64,000 nucleotides of DNA from Cyclina sinensis (GCA_012932295.1 JAAONU010000011.1:44208352-44272351), one strand, 5' to 3'. Positions 25,701 to 40,700 are shown, numbered from the stretch's first letter. Notes: generated by a model not told the origin, from the letters alone. Translations and numbers: made by a program.

Positions 25701-28700
25701 TGTGCCTTTATACCCGCTCTGCAGTTTTACAGCTCTTCATGGCAAAATCTTGTGAAGCGATCTTCTTCCACATGTCAAGGAATATCGATTTGAACCTCGG
25801 TGTGCTTGTTCCTCAATAAGGGTAGATGTGCCTGGCTTATTTTACGATCACACCAATGCCAGTTTTGCGGTTTTACGGTTTGTCATGGGAAAATCTTGTG
25901 AGGCAAACTTCTTCCATATTTCTGGGACTATCGATTTGAAACTCGAGGTGCATGTTCACAAATAAGTGTAGAATTCTTGACATGTTTTTCTTATACCTGT
26001 TCAGCAATAAGTGTAGATGTTAAAACGCATATTCAACCCGCCTATTATCGCCCTGCATTTTTACGGTACGTCATAGCAAAATCTTGTGACGCGAACGTCT
26101 TTCATATTTTTAAGATCATCGATTTGAAACTTGATTTTGCGTGATAATCAATAAGTGTAGATGTGCGTGATATGTTTTTAATATGCCGTATGCCTGCTTT
26201 GCAGGGGCAAAGCTCTTTGCAAAATCTTGTAATTCAAATTATTTCTAGGACTATCATTTTGAAACTTGAGGTGGTTGTTCATTAACACTTGTACATTTGC
26301 ACATCTAATAAATTTTGTAGCGACGACAATGGCCGCTCTGCGGTTTAAAGGCTTATGATAGCAAAATTTTGGACGCGAGCTTCATCCACATTTCTAAGAC
26401 TATCAATTTGAAACTTGGTGTCATGTTAATCAATAGGGGCACATATGTGTGACACAATTTCCTGCGCGTCAAGGCTCAGGAATCAGTGTAGATGTGCCTG
26501 ACACATTGTATATTTCACCTTTACCACCTCTGACAAGGTGGTATTTGGAAGGGGTATTAATCACATTTTGTGATAGCTCTAGTTTATTATTAAGTGACTA
26601 ACGTTGTGCGAGCTGTACCAATGACTTTCCAAGTTTGTTGTTAAACAGTTGCCTTTTCTTCTTGCATATCTTTTCATTATAAAGTGAACTTTTGATATGA
26701 ATAAGTTGTAAATAAACCTAATGATCAGCCCTGTCATCTTTAAAAATATAATATTACCTCTTACATTTCAGCTTGAAACAGAATCTCAAACGCTATTCGA
26801 AGTACAACAATATAGTAAGGATACTTTTTCATACAATTTAGAGTTACATTTTTTTAGATCTACTTAAAGGTACTTTTAATATTTGGGAGTTGCATTCAAG
26901 GAAGTGTCTGCGGGAAATTGTTATTTTTTATTTTGCTTCAAAGGTAAGTATTAAAAACAATCCTTAAAACACAAAGCGCTAAGCGATCGAATCATTGCAT
27001 GTATCACACACTGTTCGATATAGTACATTTAAGAAGTCAGGCTATAACTATCATATAACGACATAAAAATGGCAAGATTTTTGAGGGATTATGTAAATAA
27101 TATTGTTCTACAAAAAGGAAAAAAAGATGCGAACAATATTACAGACGAGAAACTTAGCCAATAAGGCGCAACAGAGGTATGACATTTAACTTCATTGATA
27201 TAATCATTTACACAAAATTCATCTTGGACATCACATGACGGTGCAGGAGTGTGTGGCTGTACACTAGCGAACGGACAAATACTACTTGTCTTGTATTCAT
27301 TTCGTACTGTCTGCGATGGTACCTAAACGTTTTTAGGTCTTCATTGTTCTGTGAGTTCTAGTCTTTTTGTATAATCTATTTTTCCGAATCATACGTTTGA
27401 TCTTTCTTGTCAGTCAAAAAATACTGAATTTCCCTTTCACAGTTTTTGTAGGAATGTTGCTGTTCATAGAATTGAGAAAAGTGTCCGTTGGTCCCTACAT
27501 AGCTGGTATATGGGTTTCTCTGAAAGTGTCTCTGTAAGCTGACATATCTTTTCTGATCTAATCCTAGTTTGCTTTCGTGTAGCTGTTTACAGTTGTTTTT
27601 GATTTTCCTGCTAATCATAGGCCTTATGTGTGTAGAAACTGACACCATATCATGGTCATTTTTTCCAATTGGTGGGCAGATGGTATGGTGCTGTATCAGC
27701 CTGGGGTGAGATGTGAAGGACAGTTCCAGAATCCAGCTTATACGGGTGTGTAGAGTATTTACTTGTTCAAGAAGATGATTCTTTGATTTTCTTTGTGTCT
27801 GTCACCGTGGGTCTTGTCTCTCGCTGCTGGTGTACAGCAACCGATGTTCCAATCTATTTTACCTAAGTTAAAATCTTCCCCGCGAGCAATATTTTCATGC
27901 TCTTGTATGAGACGTTTCTGTCCAAAGGTTTGATCTTAGTCTTAGGTTCACGATACTGATCAAATCAGAATGTCTTCATTCTGATACACAGAAATTTTAA
28001 CCCATTTAGATTCACAGTCTAATTTCAAACACACCTCAGCGTGTAGTTCGGGCGTATCATGACTAAAACACCATCATCGCCCTTGTTGATAGGTCTTTGC
28101 GGTCCTTCCGGAATGTCTGTTCGTTATGATCAGGTTGTATGTTTGCCGAAAGAATTTTGGCGTTGTTGTATCTACTATCTCTGTGTGTTCCGGTCCCTTT
28201 GATCACATAATGGTTGCAGCTTGATATGGCGTTATACAATTCAGTTTCTTTGTTACTAACACTTTGAAAGTTGGTAATATCAAGATTGTTCAAGATACAT
28301 GGAATGTGAGGTAAACGGCAAAGTGTAGGCTTATCCCGTTACGGAGTAGAAGGAAAAGTGATTTTCATGAGGGCCGGGTTAATAATGACCTGGTTATGAT
28401 GAAGGTTAAAATCTGCCGAGGTCTGGGTGAAACACGTTGTTATTTGAGAAGTCAGCAATGTCTATACAATACTGAGGTGATATATTAGGAATCCCACATC
28501 AAATGCAAATCCATGATACACTTTATAAGTTGACACTTCAAGGGCCGTGAAAGATTGGGATCGATCTTTGCACATTTAGTGTGGTGCAATACATCATAAA
28601 TGTCAGATTGTATGCTTTTGCAGTTCCATGCAGATTCCGCATGGGTATTTCTTCGGCCTGGTTCGACTTCAGAATCACCTGCTTATAGTAGCAATACGTA

Positions 28701-31700
28701 AAATACCAAGTAAGACCTTACCTCGTTTCTCACCTTTACACAATACTGCTCTTTGCTTGCTGTCAATGCGAAAACTAAGTTCAGTACAGTGTTTGTAGAA
28801 GAAAAGACAATTAATTCTTCAGCTCTGGTTTAGAAGCTCTGTGGCAACAAAAATAGTTAACGCACAAAATGTCAGGTTTGTTGACAATTCCGCTCACCTA
28901 CCGCTACCTTTTGCTAGAGTAATGGCTGGGGTAATGATTCTAGGAAATCCAGGTAGAGATTTTTCTGCAAAACCTAACGAGGTATTCCCTTTGGATCTGT
29001 TTTAAAGTAAGTATTCATAATAATCCCTACTCTGCAATGATCTTGATGCACACGGTTAAGTATAAAAATCAGTTATCACGACAACATTTTAGAGCGTTCG
29101 GTCATGCAAAGTGACTTCTCCTTGGACAAGTAAAACAGTTTTAGTAACTATATGAACAATCTTTTATACATGATCCATTGATCTGCTTTATCCAGTATAA
29201 TGCTGCTCCTAGATAATTAACACTTTACTTTATCAGTTCATCGCTTTCGTCAATTAAGACTTTACGTAGAATTTCCCTCACTAATCAATAGAAACGTTAA
29301 AGAAAGAAAAAGAAACAAGTTTCAGTCAACTTACGGTTGATTAATTGATAAAATATAAATGAAATGTACAGGAATATGGTGATCATCAGGAAGGTTTTGT
29401 TGTATTATACTATTTGATCTGAGTATTTTCAATGGAAACATCTATGTTGAAAAATATTTTATTTTGTTTAACAACGCTTTATTTCAGAAAAGTCAACCTT
29501 TGATGTAACAGTCGAAGTGGATACACCATACATTCTACACAATACAGACAAGATACGAGTCACTGTAAAAGCCAGGTAAGAACAGAGTGAACCCTCTTGT
29601 TTTCATGATGCTTATTATTAAATGTTGTTGTTGTTGTTTAAACCGGAAGTTTAAAACATAAATACCTTTTTTACGTATTGTCTATCACGAAGAGGCTTTG
29701 TTCGTCATTGAAATGGTAATGAGTTCCAAGCTGAGTTTTGATGCACCACTTAAGTGAAGGTTGCTGTTTCTTGTCCTGAACTGGCAAAGTGTTAAGCAGT
29801 CAAGCGCATATGATTTGTTCTCGACAAAGAATTTAAGTGCTGTTTTGTTTTTCTAGCAAAGTTGCATTTTTATTCCATTTACCTGAGTTTATCATAAAAA
29901 GGATTAGCAATATAGTAAACAACTTTTAGTTTTAGTCTCCATTTTGTCAATGTTACGGCTCTAGGTAAACTTAAACTGTCCTTTCGTTTTAACTTTCATT
30001 TTTCTCCCTCTTGTATGATTTTAGTATTGTCACATAGACACTATATAATCTTATATCACATTTCTTTTCTTCATGTAGATATGTGTATGGCAAACCGGTC
30101 AAAGGGAGTGCTCGATTGACATTGTACTTGAAGAATGAAAGTGGAAAAAGTGAATACATTCTTGAGGTCAACAGAAAAATGGTAAGTTTGACATGGCCGG
30201 ATATTTAGATTTGTTAACATTTTTACATTTGCATTCATTACTTTTGTGTTATCAGACCAGTTCACTTTTGCGTCAAAACAAGTTTCGTAGCAATCCTTTA
30301 TTTCTTTATTTCTAAATTTTGTTATGTATAAGTTTCCTATCTAAAACACTTACTTGTTTATATGATGTCTGCTATTTGCATCTACACTGAATCACAAAAT
30401 ACATTCAATAAACAATATTTCTATTTCTTTAAGATCTTTTCCTTTTCATTCGCTCTTTATCTGCAGCATTATACCATTAAGTCAGCTCTTTGCTTTCAGT
30501 GTAAATGAGTTCAAGATTTCATTTCTGTTGATCCTACTAAAGTGTTTCCAATGAAATAAAAAAGCCTTCGATATAGAGTTACATTTCTTGAAATAAAAAA
30601 GCAAGTTTTCGAACCTAATATTATTGAAGCACATTGTGCAAATTAAGACTCCACGCAGCGGCGACTTCCATTCCTTTTCACTGCCACTAGGTATGTCAGG
30701 TGATTGTGGTCGAAAGTAAATAAACAAAACGTTAACGTTTATTTTTTATCAGTTTTAAAACTTCCAGACATCTTATATCGGTACAATTCTGATTAGAACC
30801 TGTAGTAGGAAAGAGAACATATCATTTCTTCAACACAAGACGTTCATAAATGTGTAGGCTAAAGTTTGCCCGTGGTCTTTTGATTTAAGTATTTAAGTGG
30901 ATATCACTGCGAAGGAGATTTGGTAAAGTACGCTAATCGGTACATACACAACCATTAACCAGTCATGTGCTGAGCTATGAGATAACAAGGCTGTCTGATT
31001 CGGTTATGCTGACAGTCATTTTTCCTTGAAGACACTACAGATATTGCAGAATAAATTGAAATAATTTGCCGGGCATTTCTTATAAAAAATTCTATCGTAA
31101 AAATAAACAGGAAATTTTGGCAGATTTAAATAAAAATACACGGAGTTACTTGCATAAACTCCTTTGAGAAGGTATATCGGTAAAGTTGAATGGTCATGCT
31201 ATGAAAAAATATGAATGAAACATTTTCTCATGATTGCTCCTTTCCAGAAATTGAACATCTTCAGAAGCTGGTAACATTAGTTTGGGATTTCATGCTTCAA
31301 TGAAGTAGTGTATGATTTTATTCAGTTGTGTGGGGTCGCAAATGTTATATCTTTCGTTTCAACGTGAACATTAATTTGAGGCCGCAAAGAGAAGCGAACG
31401 AAACTTTGGTTTCCCGTCTATAAGCAACACACATAAGGGGATTTGAATCCGAATTTCTGGCAGTCCATGCGCATCCAAATATTCTTGAAAATGCGCCAGA
31501 CTTCTCTTTACGTTCATTTGAGGTTACCTAATTTGGCTAAACTAACATCCTTAAGATAGGGCTTGTCGTTAAAAACAGAAAATAGATCTAAATTTGTTTG
31601 AATCAAAAAATAAACTTAGCCCTTCCTTCAATTTTAAACAACGGACGTTTAATCTTTCGACAGTCTCTTCGACCATGGGTTTCAAAATGCCACCATCCAT

Positions 31701-34700
31701 CATATCAGACAGTGCTTCAGAAAGTATAGGTCTTAATTCTAAGTCTAGAGACTTAGTAGGCTTCAACGAACACCTATGCCGGATTTAAACGCAATGCCAA
31801 AATTTAAATAACAAAGGCGATTGAAACTAACCTGGGTTACATGATTTATTTGATAGATACAGGTTTGTTTTTCGTATAAAACATTATTTATCTAGTTTTA
31901 AAGTTTATTTTTAAATCTTTATTTTCTGTAGAGAGAGTTTGGTGGAATCTAAATATACCTTTTTTCTCTCAAACGTTACAATTCTATTATTCTCTTTAGA
32001 AGTTTGAGACATCTAACATAAGCAGGGGTTGTATCTTTGAACACAAGACCCTGCGTGTTTCAACAGAGAGTAATATTAAATAAATTACTCTTGCAAAAAT
32101 ACAATCAGAATGAATACGGTCAAAAACTCAGATTAAGTATTTGTGTTTAGTTTATAAATAAGCCATTTAACCATGGCACAAAATACTTACGAAAAAATTG
32201 TCTCTTTAACTCTGATATCTAGATTAATACAGACCACTTTTACAAGTGTATTTAATTTTGTGATGGCACTATCTGTCAAAATTGGAATATAGTTGATATT
32301 TGATTTAAAAAAATAACAAGAGGTTTCAAAATGTAAGTTCTGCAAGCGAGGAAAAGAAACACTCGGTTTTCTTGAGATGAGCCAATCCTCGGTGGTCTCG
32401 TGTCGAGCGCTTCTCACTACGTATCAAGAAATCGACGTTCTGTCCTCGGTCTATCCCGAAATGACTTTGTTGGTAAAAGAAACGTTGTATCTGATATTTT
32501 GAATAATTCGTAAAATTGCATTAATTCATGACACACAATTTAACTAAGTCAGCATGTACCCAGAGTACATAATAATTTCAAGAAAGAATGTGTCCTGTTT
32601 ACAGTGAACATTTCTATGTTGTTTTTGATTATGTCCCGTCAGTTGTTGGCCTAACCAACATATGCTAAGTGAAAGACACAAAATACTGAAGGAGCTATCT
32701 CAGTTTTACTTTACTTCACTGTCACTTAATTGTAAAGAACAAAAAATGAAGACAAAGAAAAAGCTTTTGTGACTTACCGGTGTACTGCAATTTAATGATT
32801 TATTTATTTATTTAGTTAAGTATTTTTGAATTTTACAGCTTAACACTAATTTTTCATTTATGTAATAGGACAATCAGCACCTTTTTTTGACAACACAAAA
32901 GCGTTTTATCGAGTGTAACCGTTTAGGATTGAAATGGCTTCCACGATGATGTAAAATTATTAACTTTATTTTCCTTTGTTAACACCTATATTGATATTAT
33001 CACACACAGCTCCAGACGGTTTCGGTCAGTGATGAAAGAAGTGAAGCTGATTTCAATTTCAAAGTAGTACACATGTTGGAATCTCCATTACTACAGGAAA
33101 GGGGTTTTCCTGTGGGATGTCGTTTGGAGATTGCTGCTGCTGTCTTTGAAAGTGCTACAGGCGAGGAAAAGATTTCAAGTCATGCTGGGACGGTTTTTTC
33201 TGTTGAGCCTTACTTTTTCAAGTTTGTGAGGTCTAAACGGTACTTCCAACCTGGATTTGAGTACTTTTTAAAGGTTCGACTTTAGATTAGAAATAAATTA
33301 TACCATATAAATATAAATATATATCATATGAATGATTCATATAATTTTACATATGATTTATAATTTTACATCTACTATTGGTCGTTTTTTGGCGTTACTA
33401 TTTAACTTGAAAACGTAAACAAACATATTAATGAAAACTTAAACAAGTTAGATTACCTAAATATATCACTTTTAAGACAATCACATTTAGAAACACATTA
33501 CCTAAATATTTCACTTTTAAGGCAATCACATTTAGAAACACATTACCAAAATATTCACTTTTAAGACAATCACATTTAGAAACACATTACCTAAATATTT
33601 CACTTTTAAGGCAATCACATTTAGAAACACATTACCAAAATATTCACTTTTAAGACAATCACATTTAGAAACACATTGTGTGAAATAAGAGGACAGGGAA
33701 GATTACAATTTATATTGATTTTCTCGTGTATTACAATGAATATTTTTAAATGTTCAATTAAGTACTGAAAGTCATAATCTCGTTATCAAGTTACCGCGAT
33801 GCAATCTCAGAGAATAAGGCATGGTTTGGCAGATTTTTGTTTGTAAAACTTGTACCAGTGTCTAAAGAACCATTATTTACATGATAAATATATTAAGCAA
33901 GAAGGTATGAATATAGATGGCGATCCTGGTTAAATGACTTTATCTTCGCAGACTCTTGTGCTTCAGCGCCTGAATTCCACATCGAATGACGCAGTAGAAG
34001 AAAGCAATTCACAGTAAATCCAGATTACACTGTGTGCATTATCCGTTCTGTAAAGAAAAAAGAAAATATTTCCCTACACGACAATTGTGTAATATACAAA
34101 TTTGATCATCTGCTGTAGCAATCTATGTTCTCTAGTTACGAGGGAATGACTGGCAGAGTTTACAGCCTCAATAAGTTGAGATTTGTTCATTCCTACTCAA
34201 GCGGATGAGAATTCCACCGGTCTAAATATTATTATTATAACAAAATGATTTTCTTATCAGAGAGGAAGAAAAAAGCATATTTCTATTTTGTTTATACTCA
34301 AAGACACTTTTTTCAGTTCCGTCAAATATACCTGAAGGAAAATGTGATATAAAATATATGTGGTTTCATTCGATTGAAATATTTCTTTCAGGTTGATATT
34401 CTATACGTGAATGGACAAACTGCTGAAGGAAAGACATTCAGAGTAAAAATGTTCAAAAATGGTGATTTTGTTGAAAGCAGGGAAGCTACAACAGATAACA
34501 AAGGACAGATAGTCAGTGTGTTTACAACCTCAACTCAAGACGACACAATTGCCTTCACAGTAAGTATACACGTACAAGAAGGAACTCAAGATGACACAAT
34601 ATCCTTCACAGTAAGTATACACGTACAAGAAGGACATAGATACGCTTGAGTTTGTATCCGTCCCTTACATTTTATGACAAAGTAATTTCTTTATAACTAT

Positions 34701-37700
34701 TTAGAGTTGCTTGTTTTCCCTGCTTCCGATCTCGCCTTTCTATCTTGACCTGCCAAAACATACTGAACATTCATAATTTTCCAAATTTCACCAAAAAATG
34801 AACTCTACGCATTGAGAGCAAAATTGTTTAGATCCTTAAAATTCCATGTGTCAAATATTCCTACTGCAAACATTATACGCTTATCATCAGTCGAGTTTGT
34901 TATTTTTTCACAGGTTGAAACTGTAGATGAGACACAAGAGAGTGAAAGATTCGAGGTACAGGCGTACAGCGGTAAAAATCGTATCCTCGTTGAACACGTA
35001 TATCGGGTATATCAGTTTTTAATATTTGTTACAGTTTCATTGTGTCCAAACACAGTTTGATGATATGAGCAGCATCAGTGTTTATATTACTTTTACATTG
35101 TCTACACGCTGTTTGCTGTCTTTATCTCAGTCAGCCTGAGATGTATACAGTACAACTCTAGATTTATCTAAATTGACCATCAAACGTCTAACTCATCCTA
35201 GTTACATTTTTGTAGTATCGTTCTTTAAGTTCTGATACATTCAGCAGAGTGAAGCTTCACGTCAATACAAACCCTTTTTTTAAAAAAAAAATGCTGAAGT
35301 ACTGCGTTTATCCTATACGAGGACCGTCATTGAAAATAAATGTTGTAAAAAGTTAATAAAGTGGTGTCGTCGCTTCACTTTCGGAGCGCGCGCCGTGTAA
35401 TAATTAACGAATCCTGCAGTTTAAACACGGCTAAGTATGCCTGTTTGGTGCATGTAGAGATATTTATCCAAGATGGAAATTATACATTAAGATAAAGAAC
35501 TTTGGAAATTAGCATAACTATAACTTTCATGAAAATTTCATTTTATTTTTTAGATATCTTATATTAACGTAGACACAAATACTTTAATACATAACTGATT
35601 AGGCTGCCTGTCAGTGTTCTTTTTTCTAAGGAAAACTTAGATCTACATCATGCTGTTTCTGAAACTATTTCATTTGAAGGACGGAGCTCTGCAGTTGGAA
35701 ACGTTAACAAATGTAATGGAGTCCAGATACACAGGGATGTTTTCCATGGTAATTTTCCTTCTTTTTAAAGCATTAATTATCTTTAATGGCAATGTTTATA
35801 ATCACGAAAGTATCTCATATGAATATTTTGTTCCCGCAAAGAAAATCAATTATAATTGTAATTATTGATAAATTTTGGCGGTTTGTTTCAAATATTTTGT
35901 CTGTCAGTCTTTCCTATCAGCATGTAACAAGATTCAGCGTCAGACGCCGGAACTAAATGTATGGTCAAATGTTTTTTAATATCGCATACTACCATGGAGG
36001 ATCAATAAAAATAGTCGATTACAAAAAAGTATAAAACTACAAACAGAAGGTGAACGTGACTCTTGCAGGTTGTTACAAGAGGAAAAGTGGTGAACACAAA
36101 GTTTACAGAAGCATTTAACCATGTCAGCGAGGCAATGACTGAAGAAATGCAAGAATTAATCTCGCCTAGTGCGCGGCTTCTTGTTTTCTATGTTGATAAA
36201 AGTACAAATGAAATTGTTGCAGACTCGTCAAAGTTGGAAGTTGTCAAAAAGTGCCGTGGCGCAGGGGTAATTTGATTTTTCTCTTTGCACTCTCATGAGA
36301 AATTCGAACAACAATCAAAGAAAATGTTTTGGTTGAGTACATTATGCTTCTTTCTTACTTGAAGAGCGTTTCGACCACTGTTTAAAACAATAACACAACG
36401 GTTTACATGATTTTCTACACAAGGTAGTTGTATCATAAAATTTCCTTTGATTACTTTGGTATTTATTCGGCTATTAGATGCAGTTTCATATGATTCATCA
36501 CAAAATTTGCTCAGTAAATTAAAATAAAAACTGTACGGAAGAAAATGATTTTGAACTTACGGCTAGACACTAGTGTCAACACTACCATTTTAAGTTTTCT
36601 GTGACATTTTAATAATCTGACGTTTCTAATACCTGAATTGCTGTCGAAATATGACCTTTTTTATAATGTCGATAAGGTTTGTGGTGAAACCTTTTTTTTA
36701 AACCTTAATTATTTTTATTTCTTGAAGTTGAAAATAGAGACTGAGAAAACAGTGGTAGGGCCGGGCGCCTCAAATATTCTGAACATATCTGGGGACCCTT
36801 TGATGTGGATAGGACTTCATGTCATGGAAAGAAGACAAAGCAATGAAAATGTTCTGCAAAAAAGCAAGGTATTTTTGCCTACCTTAACAAAAGACTTCTA
36901 GCAATACATTTCAGGTTTACAATGTTGTGCCTAAAAATTTTCTGCTGCTAATTCTGAAGCATTTTCTTTATTAGGACCAGTATATTAATTTATCGGATTT
37001 CGATCAATGATAACTTAAAACTACAGAACAATGTTTAATTCCAAGTATATTTTCAAGACTAATCTCATGTAAAGGTTTTCAGTTTGAATGTTTATGAAAC
37101 TTTATATTAGTTTGAGGGAATATATAGGAGTCAGCTTGTCAGTCTGCCAGTCCTTTTGTTGGTTTTCATCAATTCCGGATGAAGAAAAAGAAAATTTGGG
37201 TGGGGTGGGGTTTGTCGTAAATTAATGAAACTTCATGTGTAAGTGGCATTTAATCGAATATAGCATGGGATTGCGCTTTGGATGTATGCATTGAAGGACA
37301 AAGTCACTGATACTAAAAGGCAGAAAAGGTTTCCAATCATTAACCTCTCTTCCGAGAGTCGTATTGCAATTAAACTTGGAGTGTAAATAGTATCTATGCA
37401 GTTTACAGCTGAACTGCGTTTTGGAAGTCCGCATTCAAGGTCAAGATCACTTATATCAAAAATTGGGAACATAAGAGGTTTTCGATCAGTCATTTCACAT
37501 CAGAAAGTTGTAATGCAGTTAAACTTAGTGTGTAAATAGCTTGTATGTAGTTGTCGCCTGGAATTACGTTTGGGTAACCATTTCTGTTGTTTCAGCGAGA
37601 AAGCAGAATTTTGGGTTATTTATCACTTTAAGGTATAGCTCTAGTCTAATTTATTTCAAATGGATTTTCCAGACAGTAAATCTTTCATTTGACCAATTTT

Positions 37701-40700
37701 ACACATGTTTGTGATATTAGATACTCAACGTCATTTAACAAAAACAAAATTCATTGTACTCAAATAGATCACAGTGAATTCCTCTAGTAATATGAGTGTT
37801 GTATGCGTTTTTTTCTGTCCTAATTATAGTGCAGTCATGAAATAAGTTTATTGAATACTTCTGAACAATTCTTCGCTGGTTGAATACTTTTAGATGTTTT
37901 TGGCAATGGAGTCACATGACATTGGATGTGGCCCAGGTGGTGGACAAAACAGTGCTGATGTTTTCAAGGTAGACACAATTCTATGCATTATGATATTTTC
38001 TTAATTCAAAAACAAGAAATGTTACTGTGTAAACGACTTGTTTAATCTTTTTAACTTGCAACATTTTGAACGCAGACCTATGTAAACAAAAAATGCAGTA
38101 CGAAAGGTAATTTGTCGTATTGTTACATGATTTTATTTCTAAATCGTTCTGCATAAATTAGAATATTTATTGCAAATACTGTTTTATAATTCATTGTGAC
38201 CTGTGTGGCTTATTGTTAAAATGAACTGCATTTCGCTTTTTAGTTTTTAAATCACAATAACAACCAAGCCTTCTTAAAGTCATATTAAGTACACCGCATT
38301 AAAGAAAAAATAGTTACTATGGAATTTACATTGACTGCTCATATTGTTCCTTAATTATAAATGGTACTTAAAACTGCTATACCGCTTTTAGAAAACTGGT
38401 CTAACCCTGTTGACCAATGCAAAAATATCTGAAGAGGACCTTCAAAGAACCTCGAATAGTTGTGGAGGATTGAAACGAAGAAAGCGTGAAAGTGGAGGTA
38501 AATATAGTTTTGAACCTGTTTAAAAAATATACGTAATATTCAAATACGTTAAACGACTATCAGTAAAACTATTTAGAATATTCTAAAATGATGTCGTTAA
38601 ACTGAAATTGAAAAGACACAAATTACAGAACCTGTATTAAAAAATACATGAAGTTTGCACCCCTCCCTCTTTTTGTTTTGTTTGCAAATGTCTGATGGAC
38701 ATAGGCTGGTGACGTCTAAACAATAATCAAGGACGAACATGCTTTTACATTTTGTACTAAAATAAAGGTTTAGAATTACGAATAGATCACATCTGTTGAT
38801 TTTAGGTCACTGCGCTAAAGGTACGGGTCATAAAGGTCTTTACTTTTACTATCCTGAGTACGAGTATGACTGCATATTGATATTCATTGCTCTATATTCC
38901 AGACCTCGACACGATACTAAAGCCTTTTAAAGACGAGTTTGGCTCAGATATGGCTAAACTTGAAGATGCAGGAGTCATATACAAAATTAGAGAAGATTTT
39001 CGGGAGTCGTTGCTTTTTGAAGTGGAACAGCTTAACAAGTTTGATAATATTTTGAAAATATGTTTTATTTTTATTTTTAGCTTAATATAATTGCCTCTGG
39101 GTTCAGAGATTTTTCAGTTTATTTAAACAGCGACTATTCACCATTCACACGTCTTTTAACTTACATGTATCCTATCTGACTTATTATTACCTTAATGGCA
39201 TAGACAGTTAATATTTTACAAGTATGATTTTCAGGATTGTCAACCTTCTTTATTGACGGGAAAATGCCTTAAAAGTCAAAGAATAAACTGCATGTAGCTG
39301 TTCACCATTTTTCCCCATATGGAAAGTGGGAGGCATTTAGCGTAGCTGTTGTACGTCCGTTCGTCCTTCCATCCATATGTACGAGGTCCTGTCATTTTGA
39401 CTGGCGAACGCTTGGGCTTAGGTTGATGAAACTTGAAAAAAATTTTTTTGTCTATTGATTTTGAGGTCACTAGATTAAAGGTCACGATCACAGTGGTAAC
39501 CTGTGTAATATCCTTGCCCAATCAATAACTGGCAAACGCTTAGGTCTAGGCTAATTAACGTCATATGGATAATTGCATCACTAGTCAATGTCCAATAATT
39601 ATTTTGTAGTTTCCAGGTCCAAAGTAAAATCATTGTCTGATTTAAAACTTGGGAACGCTTTGTTCTTTGAAATCGAAACTTATGGGCAATTTGCATGACC
39701 AACAGATTATCCTTATTGATCAATAGGTCAAAGGTCAAGGTCACAGTGGCAGCCTGTCTAAAATCCTTGATTTTTAAAATAAGCGCTATATATAGAAAAT
39801 ATTGTGATTCATTCGGATTTGCTTAAAATTTTCACTGAGCCTACGTGTATCAATTGTCATGAAAGAAGGAATGTTTCTTGTGCCTTGTCTTACTACAGTT
39901 ATGAACAATTTACTCTATAGTGTATATAGAAGTCGTGTGTTTTTGACTTTTCAATCATGTTATGAAGGATTTGCTTCAAACTTTCACAAATGAACAACCA
40001 GTGTTTAAATGGTCATAAAAGAAACATTTTCTGTATGGCCTGTTAATACAGGATTTACGGGCCTTAGCAGTTTTCTCTATATGGGGTAAAGAGTAAAAGA
40101 GCTCTTTTTCAAATAACTTATTCATTTTCTGGAGGATTTGCTTCAAACTTTCAAAAAATAACAACCTGGGTGTGTTTATGGTGGTCATATAAGTTTTTTG
40201 TTGCATCTATATTAACCAGCATAGTAGGCGTTTGGTATAGAGATCGTGTCTTATTCAGTTTTTGGATTTCCTTTAAACTGTGAGAGATTAAATAGCTGAA
40301 CTGAATCTGAAATTTCCATGGTAATGTTTTACTATAGTTACTGCTCTGTGTTTCTTATTCCACATGGTCTTGAAAACACATCGAAGATGGAACAGCCGAA
40401 TCCGAATGGACAGATTTCTAGCTTAAAGATACTCATCTTCTAAGTATTTGCGAGTTTTAACAATAATCGTGCTATGGTATACCTCTGTCGGCTGTGATGT
40501 GTAATAATTTTGCATATTTTTAGTTTAAGTTGATTTTGTTAAGTTTAATGCATATTTTTCACCGTCATTATAGTTTGTACCTACATATTTTCTACTTGTT
40601 TTTAAGCACTGGGCATCTAACGAGAACTCTCTATTATCCAGATTCAGTAAAAGAATGGACTATTCGAGCAATAGGTGGGTATTTTGTGTTCTTATTAAAT

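Noticed and set aside
31569..31788. Overlapping open frames of about 65 codons on both strands in intron 9
   Set aside because: No recognisable domain; the minus-strand leucine pattern might be an old LINE ORF1 piece, but I cannot support it.
33452..33680. Regularly spaced repeats resembling a CRISPR array
   Set aside because: The units are contiguous 44/45-bp minisatellite repeats without unique spacers, in an intron of an animal gene.
35640..35679. Longer version of exon 13 starting at 35640
   Set aside because: It would insert IYIMLFLKLFHLK, hydrophobic and unlike any relative; the acceptor at 35678-35679 gives a better family match.
38498..38902. Hidden anaphylatoxin exon in intron 17
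   Set aside because: I read all three frames; only two isolated Cys codons occur and no six-Cys pattern can be built.
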